DNA of 64,000 nucleotides from Nothopassalora personata (lineage: Eukaryota > Ascomycota > Dothideomycetes > Mycosphaerellales > Mycosphaerellaceae). The notes below the pieces were generated by a model. The model was not told the origin of the DNA. It worked only from the letters and a program-made list of their open reading frames with translations, and made no database searches. The DNA lies in the NCBI GenBank assembly GCA_033816765.1, contig CM066295.1, positions 744,001-808,000 on the forward strand, read 5' to 3'. Below are positions 56,952 to 64,000 of the stretch, one piece after another. The position numbers and the translations under genes were made by a program. Position 1 is the first letter of the stretch. Every line of letters starts with the position of its first letter.

Positions 56952-57493
56952 ATTCGATGCATTAACGTCAGTCTGATCTCAGTTGAACACCATACGTTGG
57001 CGACATGCGTTCACCAAACTACAATTCTGCCATCCAGTCGGAAAGAGGGGAACCTTGGGTAATTTCCACGGAGAAGCGCTGCGCCGAGCAAGACATAGTC
57101 ACCATCACATCCATCTTCACGTTCGACGAGCTTGTAGACAGACTGTGTGCGACTATAGCGACTGAGGCTATTTGAGAGAGAGGGTGTCCCTCGCTTTGGA
57201 GTAAAGTAAAGCGTCAAAATTGTAGATGTCACGTCTTCGTCGACACGTACCATGGTCACGGACGTGAACTGGGAGGCATGCCGGGACTTGCTACTACTGA
57301 ATGAGAGGTACATACTTGGCCTGCACCTTTGGGTGTCATCCAAGCGGTCGAACTGGCACGAGGCTTTGGAAGATATGAAGGCAGGAGACAAGAAGAAGCA
57401 AAAGGAGTGGAAATGCGTGGTGCAGTAGCTACTCTGACACTCCGATCACCTCAGACAATGACCTTGGTGGGACAATCAGCGCTGTAGCCTAAA
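56952..57493. other. Intergenic region
   Basis: Un-RIPed host sequence. A 126-codon minus-strand frame (57011-57391) exists but shows no domain and unconvincing composition. I see no RNA gene or repeat. Confidence 0.35.
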
Positions 57494-59340
57494 ATGGGAA
57501 GCAAAGCTTTGCCAGAAGACTCTGACTTTTGCAAAAGGAATCTTCTATCGTGGAAGGAGTTTCCACTACTTGAAGTGCCTTTGTTGCATTCCAGACGTGT
57601 TTGCTGCCGAAAGATAATACTGGCTCAGTCCCACGACAGAGACCACCTCTATATCCATCATAAACGTCTTCAGTGTTTGGTGCCGGAGCGACACCAGATC
57701 GAAAGCGCAGCTACAGCGACGGCGACACCTGAAGACGATTGTCCCATCAAGAAAGCATCTGCAAGCGATGGCACTCCTTCAAGTACCATCAAAAGCGAGC
57801 TGCAGGAACCAAGGGCTGACCACGCCTTGTATTTCACCATCAGTCGCGAGTCAAGTCAGCCCATTGATACGCCATCTCTCGCGGCTGCTCGTCTCCCATC
57901 GGAGCCGACTACTCCTCCTGATCGCAGTATTCCAAGCTAATCAAGGAACGGCGATGATGTGATTATCAGCTTGGGCCCCAAGTAGTGATCGTTGCCCTGG
58001 ATTCAGTGATATCGAAGACAGACTAATGCGAACACCCAGTTCCCAACGAATGGGGATGAAACGACTCCGTCGAGCATGGAACCTACACCTGTAGATGTAC
58101 TGATTATACCCGAGCCGAGCAAGCCAAAGCTTCGTGGCACCGGCCTTCGTCCGATGCATGTACGCGGCAGAGGACGTGTTCGAAAGCGACAACAGTATAC
58201 CAATTCCTCGCAAGGCGACCCGTTGATGATGCCGATCGAAGACTGTGATGTTGCTATCGAGCCCGAAGCATTCATATTTGATCCGCAGAATTATCGGTTG
58301 GAGTGGGAGTCGGCAGAGGAAGCATTACGTTCGCGGAAGAAAGCCCTCGACTTGCCTCCAGACGACGATTTCAACGAAGTTGAGACCAACAGCAAGGCCT
58401 GGATCATTGACATCATGAACGCCTACAACTCACCATCATGAGCCGCAAGGCCGGATCGGGTGCAACAGGATTCAGACCGGAGTTATTATCACAAAAGCCA
58501 CCAAGAGGCAGAGCACGAACTCGTGGCGGAGCACCTCAGCAAAGCAGAGCGGATGGCCTGTGCTCTTGTTGGGAAGTCATAAGGAGCTGCTACATGAGTT
58601 CTTGTCACTGACGCCCCACAGAAAGAGGTCTTGTAGTTTCACACGGCTGCGATACCACATCAACATACAATAACCCGAGCAAGAAATCGAACGAGTTGGG
58701 CGAGAAGTCGAAGGCGTTGATAGACTATTGGAAGTGCTCCGACCATTTCAATTGTATCATCTCTATCTTCAAGGTAAACGACTGGTGTCTCGCGATCGGC
58801 AGATGACAAATGTGCCAAAAAGCATCCATGACTACTCTATCATCGTACTGGATGTCTTGAAAGGCATTAATTTGGACCGGCTGGCTGCAACACCCAACTA
58901 TGTTGTCCACAAAAAGGTAGACAGCCCTGTTGGCAAAATTAGCAAGGCCTTGCAACAGCAAGCACAAAGGGATAAAGCTAGACAGGGCTCCGATGCCGTC
59001 GTTCAAGAGCCAGAGACCCCATTGCAGGTGGTGAGTGGCAGCGATGATGGTCAACAGAAGACTGAGCCGGTACTGTTAAGGTCGCGAGCCGACATCTGCT
59101 GAGATCGACAACGCAACAGGAGTGTGGCGGCGTAACGTGTAGCACGGCAACGAGAATTTACTGATCCTCAAGGAGCCTGAGCAGGAGCACGACTGGCCTT
59201 AGAGGAAATGCCTTCGTATGATTAGCTCGCCAAGGCTGAGCGGCATCCTGAAACACCACGTTCTGGCGCCGCTCAACACCGGTGGAGAGAGCAGGACCTT
59301 ACTGCTTGGGTTCGTCAGGTGTACGTGAAAGCAGGTATAT
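57494..59340 (+). pseudogene. Decayed host gene of unknown function, RIP-like stops
   Basis: One protein-like track can be followed on the plus strand through changing phases. Phase 2 runs from ATG 57494 to 58441 with stops near 57938, 58003-58008 and in between. A short Arg-Gly-rich phase (RGRARTRGG) lies at 58438-58550. A third phase runs from 58557 to about 59340, with stops TAA near 58673, TGA at 59100 and others. Every interrupting stop could come from CAA, CAG or CGA by C to T. Segments include an Arg-rich RGRGRVRKRQQ, an acidic FDPQNYRLEWESAEEAL and a probable coiled coil (EQEIERVGREVEGVDRLLEVL). I do not recognise the family. Introns could explain some breaks. Confidence 0.45.
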
Positions 59341-59431
59341 TATATTATTTACGGAACAGTAGAGAGATCCCGCCGCAAATTAATGTCTACCCCTCGATCA
59401 ATATCTTCTCACGCCAGAATCGGTCTTCAGA

Positions 59432-60190
59432 TCAGTCGAAATGTATCCGCCATAACTCCCTCTTGTTCCCACTTTTGAAGTCGCTTCTCGTATGTTCCGT
59501 AAGGACGTTGTCGCTAACCACAAGGTCTCCCTTGTTCCAAGCATGATAGTAGCATATTCGACGATCATGCAGCAGATCCGTCAATATTTGACAGATCTCT
59601 TCACTCGTCCATTCTTTCCCATTTCCACTGATACTGGCTGCGTTCTCGATCTTGACGTCTGTGGCATCAAACCTGGTCTTCTCCTGCGGCCAAGGCTCAT
59701 GGAATCGTAAACATGGCTGTCCAGTTTCTGGATGATCCACGACCAGTGGAAGACCTCGCAGCACTGTGGCGTTGAATGAAGACGTGGCGACGCTCCAGGT
59801 CAACTTTCTCAATTTCTCCAGTGGTAGATCTTCGGGCAAGTGCTGGAACAGCAGCGTGGAACTCGAGAACAGTGTGAAGCCAGTGTCCTTGGGACTTGGT
59901 GTCACGCTCGTGAAGAACTGGAACTTGGGAGGCGTGGAAACAAGCTGCTCGGATCCATCGAGGAGGGCACGCTTCTCCGTCTTAAAGAGACCATCGTAAT
60001 GAAATGGCATCCACTCCGATGACAGGACATTGTTTAAGCCGACGGTATCGTCGCCTTGATCTTTGACTTCCAAAATGAGACCAAACTTCCACTCTAGGGG
60101 GGTGCCCAAGTGGTGAGATGTCTTGTATTTAGGTATTTGACGAGTACAAGCTTCCAGATTGAAACGATAGGGTGGATTAGTAACCCTCAT
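59432..60190 (-). CDS. TauD/TfdA-family dioxygenase, PvcB/IcsA-like, possibly N-terminally truncated
   Basis: 252 residues from an ATG at 60190. An Fe(II)/2-oxoglutarate dioxygenase: iron ligands His64 and Asp66 in WMPFHYDG, His233 in LTEHTRSDF, and a 2-oxoglutarate-binding Arg (244 or 248) in RELWRIHF. Family landmarks TSSFNATVLRGLPLV and HEPWPQ also occur. The text resembles the dioxygenase half of fungal isocyanide synthase fusions (DIT1/PvcA plus TauD) and of stand-alone fungal TauD proteins. The family usually has more sequence before the LEWKFGLILEV strand. Immediately upstream (60233 on) lies retroelement sequence, so the 5' end may have been lost. Catalytic residues are all present. 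Confidence 0.75.
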   Translation of the reverse strand: MRVTNPPYRFNLEACTRQIPKYKTSHHLGTPLEWKFGLILEVKDQGDDTVGLNNVLSSEWMPFHYDGLFKTEKRALLDGSEQLVSTPPKFQFFTSVTPSPKDTGFTLFSSSTLLFQHLPEDLPLEKLRKLTWSVATSSFNATVLRGLPLVVDHPETGQPCLRFHEPWPQEKTRFDATDVKIENAASISGNGKEWTSEEICQILTDLLHDRRICYYHAWNKGDLVVSDNVLTEHTRSDFKSGNKRELWRIHFD

Positions 60191-60232
60191 GAATTGCTAC
60201 GAGGTGTGAGACTATCTGGCTACAGAAAACAG

Positions 60233-60415
60233 TGTAATATAGTGTATATATGCTAAGTCCTAACTAACATAGACCTTGGTTACCTGATTTATAACACTCC
60301 CCCTTTAGACTGACTACTATAAAGACAGTCTAATCAACTTGATATCACCTATGTTGCTGTATTAGTCTCGAACACCTTTACTAGTTCTAGATACTAGGTT
60401 TCTGCTATAAGCAAG
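60233..60415 (-). mobile_element. Possible Copia 3' remnant: LTR end and purine tract
   Basis: The segment tgtaatatag to ttataaca (60233-60296) is followed by ctcccccttt, the complement of a purine tract, as beside a minus-strand Copia 3' LTR. About 120 bp of AT-rich sequence follows. The LTR piece is only 64 bp, so it is truncated. No domain is readable. Confidence 0.35.
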
Positions 60416-60802
60416 TGTCACGGGTGAACGACGTATACACTGAAGTTCTGTGAAGTTTGTAATAAGTTCGATATGGAAGAAAGGGGAAGTCACACGCTGT
60501 CCGAAGGAAAGATGTCGGAAAGCAATCCGAACGCACAGGCGCAGCCTATGCCAAGAAACAGGGGCCCGCCCCTTACACTACCCCCCCCCTTCCTCCTCCG
60601 CCGCCCCTAGGCTCCGCCCTAGAGCCCATTGTCCCAGGTGTTTTGTTAGGCTCGCAATAGGAAGTGCCCGAGCTTCTCTTCCTTATTGTCTAGCCCCGCC
60701 GACGCCGAGACGAAGTATTGTTGCCTAGGTGAGTGTGAGGTTGCTATTGTCCACTAAGTGACAATAGCCATTGTTACATGTGAACAATAGGAGCCTAAAA
60801 CA
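60416..60802 (-). repeat. Family B Gypsy 3' LTR (minus-strand element)
   Basis: On the minus strand it begins TGTTTTAGG and ends CCCGTGACA, 387 bp. It is bordered internally by a strong polypurine tract (the complement of 60814-60850, a T/C-rich run with nine T). It aligns with 9508-9670, 36980-37148 (reverse) and 53601-53830 (reverse). It keeps many CA and TG dinucleotides and a C-rich run (60584-60592), so it is only lightly RIPed. The open frame at 60450-60728 is not a gene. Confidence 0.65.
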
Positions 60803-63800
60803 TATCTTTAGGTTCTCGTTCTCTTTTTTTTTCTTCTCTTTCTTTTTCTTATTAACCACCGCACGCGTAAGTCGCCCCTCCCCCTCCCCCTAGCTAAGCG
60901 TCTCTCGCTTTAGGGGCATATTCGCGAATCTTATGTCTACCGCTTAGGGAGACGACATTTTCCTTGCGGGTTCCGACAGATACTAATAGCATGCCGTGAA
61001 TAGAAACCACTACTACTACATCTCCTATTAATACTATTAAGTAAGTCCGAATGAATTCCTAAGGAGACCGAAACATTCTAACCGGAGCCTAGCATAAAAT
61101 GTCCTAATGCCGCATCTACTGCGTTCCCTACGCCTCTACTAGCGTAGACTACGTCTCCTAGCATATAAGTACCGGTCCTCGTCCTATTCTTATCGGGGTC
61201 CGCTAATTATCGTTAGGGCGCAACCGCGCGCGCCTACTAGGCCTATAATACTAATCGCAAGCATTGCGAGGATATGTATATACCGCGCGGACCCCGAAGG
61301 AAAATTATAGCTAACCGCGCGTTTTAGGCCGGAGCTCGCCTACGCCGCCTATACTAAGTGGACCCGCGCTACTAACTAGAACCGCGCGTAAGCATCCTCC
61401 CTAGCGTACTCCGCGACTTTTCTACCGGCTTACGGTCTTTTAGCGACGACGCTCGTACTAAGCTCCGCGCCGTCCTTAAGGCCTAGAAGGCTTTAAAGCC
61501 CCTCTAGCGTACTAGCATGCTTTCCCGGTAAGTTTCTACGGCCCCCGCCTCTTTGTACGCGCTTACCAATTCTTTTAGTACGGTCGCCGCTAAGGTTATA
61601 GGCACTGTAGCTAATGCTTAGCTTACCTTTAGGTAGACGTATGTACTACGGGCCCCGTTACTAAACTATCGCTAACCGACCTCTTAGTCCCGGGGGCGCC
61701 CTACGCGACCTCTAGCTAGGCTAGCGCCGCGTGCGTTAGGCCTCGGCTTCTACTAGCTAGCCTTCAGGTACCCTCGTCTTTCGCGCGGGCCGCGACCGGG
61801 CTATTATAGTATATAGCTATCTCGAAAGGGATCGGGCTCCGCTACTTTTACGGCGGACGCCGCTAAAATAAAAAGCTCTTAAACTCACCTATACCTTCTT
61901 ACTTCTCTCTATCTCCTAAAAAGACTCCCTAACCTAAAAGAACGCCTACCCTTTTCCTAAACGCCTATGTCTACGCTAAATCCCTAGTAATCCTTACCTT
62001 TTCGCCTTCTCCCCCTTCTATTTGTATCCTATGCCTCCTTCGGTCTGTTATACGTTATTAGGTTACTATATCTCCTCTTGAAGTTATCCGCGGCTACTGT
62101 GTCCGCGAGGTACCCTAATAGTCCCTATGTAGGCTTATAGTATCCGGTCTATTTTACTAGGACTTTACGCACTCGGCCTCTACCTCTAACCTTAGTTCTA
62201 GCGTAAAGGATCTCTTCTACCTACTACTCTTCGTAAGACTTAATTATAATAGGGTCCGGCTGTTTATTATCGATCTCCTATCTAGGTAAGGGGTCTTAGC
62301 TTATAGGTCGTAGCAAGTTAGGATAGAAGACCGGGTGGATCCGTTCGGGGATCCTAGATAAGCGTATAGACAACGGTAAGATCACTTCTACTACCGTATA
62401 CTTCGCGTGTCTATAGTCGAGGCTCTTCTTTAGTCGTGTAGTAACATAGTTACGTAGATCTAGCTAAACTTTGTCGCCTACACGATAGATTAGTACGGGC
62501 TTCCTATCCCGGTTAGCGTAGTCCTCCTATTTTTAGGCGGCTTCCGCTATGCTCGCCTAACATAGGTCCGTGATCTTTTACATCCTTTCTACGAATAGCG
62601 TTACCCGTTGCGCGGCGTCTAACTAAGAGGTCTCTAGGTCCGGTTATAACTAAACGGGTAATAGTGCCTCGTATCCGTGTACCGCGAAGAAGGGGCTTAT
62701 TCCTAGCCTAGCGTAATACCGTGCGTTTAGAGCAAGTTGCGCCGTAGGGAGCTAGCGTTTCTAGTCGGACTACTTATAGTTAATGTAGTTACGAAGGTAA
62801 GCCTAGACTTCCTAGTTTAACCGTTCCGGGCCTCCGTCGGTTTATAGGTAGTAGGCGGAGCTAAGCCTCTGTTTTATACCGGTTAAACGATAGAAGGTCC
62901 TCTAGAAGATACTCGTCTAGTTAGTACCCCGGTTACTTGTAATAGCTTAAGGGAGGCCGTAGTATCTTACCTAGTAGTCTAAGAACCTTTTAGCGTAGTC
63001 CTCGGCTTTTATAGTAGGCATCGCTTCTAAAACGACGGTCTTACTTAGTCGATCCTTAATTACCTAGAGGCAAGTGTTCCCTTACGACTCGGGTATGTCC
63101 GTTATGAAATCTATCGAGATCTCCTAGAAGAATCGGTCGGGGACCGGTAAGGGTTATAGGAGGCCGTGTTTTTATTCTCCTTATTCCTAATTCCTACCGT
63201 AGTAGTTACAGTTCCTTAAGAACTGCCTTACGTGCTTAGACTATAGGGGCTAGTAGAAGTTACGACTTAGTATCGATACTATAGAGTCCCGGCTAGGGTA
63301 GCCGTACACCGGTGAATCGTATACGGATTAGATTAGCTTAGTCCGAAGGGTGTCGTTCTATAGAATCGCTATATCCGCCTCCTTATAGTCGGACTCCGTA
63401 GAACTAGGAGCTCTAGGCACCTAAATCCCACCGCGGTAGCGAAGATACCCGTTACGGTCGATGCTATAGTTACCTACTTACACCTTAAGTTTCACCTCGC
63501 TAGGAAGTCAACGCGCTCCTGCCTTAATCGCGCGGTATACTACTTAGAACGTACTATCCTTCTCGATAGTTCTTTCCTAGAGATCGTTTAGCTCTTAGTC
63601 TTAGAAGGGTCCCTATAGTGCGCCCGGTGAATCCGCCTCTTCTATAGCGGATAGTCCTTCGAACTACGTAGCTAAGATTCGTACTAACGAAACCTTTATA
63701 GTCGAGCTAACGTCTACTACCTTCGAGCCCGGCTAATTCTTTACGATGTCCGGTTTAAGAAACCTACGATACCGTAATAACTTATCGTCCTACCTAAGCG

Positions 63801-64000
63801 TGTCCTACTCCCTTCGAGAAAGGGCGTCCGGTACAATCGCCTCGGTGCCCGGCCTATATACTAGTGAAAACTGGAATTTTGTAACTTCCTTAACCTACCG
63901 GATCTACCGTTCGGAAAGCTGTCTCTTCGTTATAAAGTATTCTAGGTTCTTATAGTCCGTCTAGATTATAAAGGGCCTACATGTTTTTAACTCGGGAGCC
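60803..64000 (-). mobile_element. Family B Gypsy, 3' part of pol and long tail, runs off the window
   Basis: From the LTR inward on the minus strand: purine tract, about 1 kb of tail (60850-61870, matching the reverse complement of 52600-53560), a chromodomain near 62120-62200, integrase C-terminus and core (about 62280-63480), then the segment leading to RNase H at the window edge. It faces the family B copy at 44271-53830, so the host island lies between inverted copies. RIP-type stops occur throughout but CA/TG loss is less complete than in other copies. Confidence 0.65.

Noticed and set aside
57011..57391. 126-codon minus-strand frame
   Set aside because: Composition is Ser/Arg-heavy with no domain or neighbour logic; I could not support it as a gene.
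60450..60728. 92-codon plus-strand frame in the C-rich sequence
   Set aside because: It lies inside the family B LTR (60416-60802), is rich in Pro/Arg from the C-run, and the homologous LTRs lack it.

Overview
The window reads as an AT-skewed, transposon-packed block of a filamentous ascomycete (Pezizomycotina) genome. The main evidence is repeat-induced point mutation (RIP). Aligned copies of one retrotransposon family differ almost only by CpA to TpA and TpG to TpA changes while CpG is spared, so CAG, CAA and TGG codons became stops and ATG became ATA. Long stretches therefore have no usable reading frame yet still align to recognisable retroelement domains. I cannot place the species more finely.

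Layout: 1-9813 holds Ty3/Gypsy remnants interrupted by a RIPed Copia element (3532-9499), which itself carries an un-RIPed solo LTR (5262-5609). 9814-24422 is a RIPed Gypsy chromovirus (family A) with a second RIPed Copia inserted in its gag (12261-19442). 25473-32507 is a nearly intact, un-RIPed family A chromovirus with 409-bp LTRs. 32508-37271 is a patchwork of other RIPed chromoviruses (called B and D here). 37272-44270 is another RIPed family A element, apparently chimeric. 44271-53830 is a RIPed family B element split by an un-RIPed Copia with identical LTRs (46512-51743). 53831-60232 is a small host-gene island: a FAD-dependent aromatic hydroxylase, a small hypothetical gene, a decayed gene whose stops look like RIP leakage, and a TauD/PvcB-like dioxygenase. 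60233-64000 returns to retroelement remnants, a family B copy facing the opposite way.

The most unusual part is the 3' segment of family A. Between the pol chromodomain and the 3' LTR, on the opposite strand to gag-pol, each full-length copy carries (1) a 74-nt tRNA-like gene with box A, box B and a pairing acceptor stem, whose anticodon arm is 19 nt instead of 17 and places CTA (or RIPed TTA) at the centre of its loop, and (2) an antisense protein gene. In the intact copy that gene encodes a Zn2Cys6-like cysteine cluster followed by a coiled coil; related but RIPed versions occur in the other copies. The same element shows a -1 slippery heptamer at the gag-pol junction, a possible Tf1-like self-primer site, and a recent 20-bp tandem duplication that splits pol.

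Two age cohorts coexist: saturated RIPed elements, and three un-RIPed insertions nested inside them (family A at 25.5 kb, Copia at 46.5 kb, solo LTR at 5.3 kb). All nesting calls except the chimeric element are supported by matching 5-bp target-site duplications read directly from the sequence.
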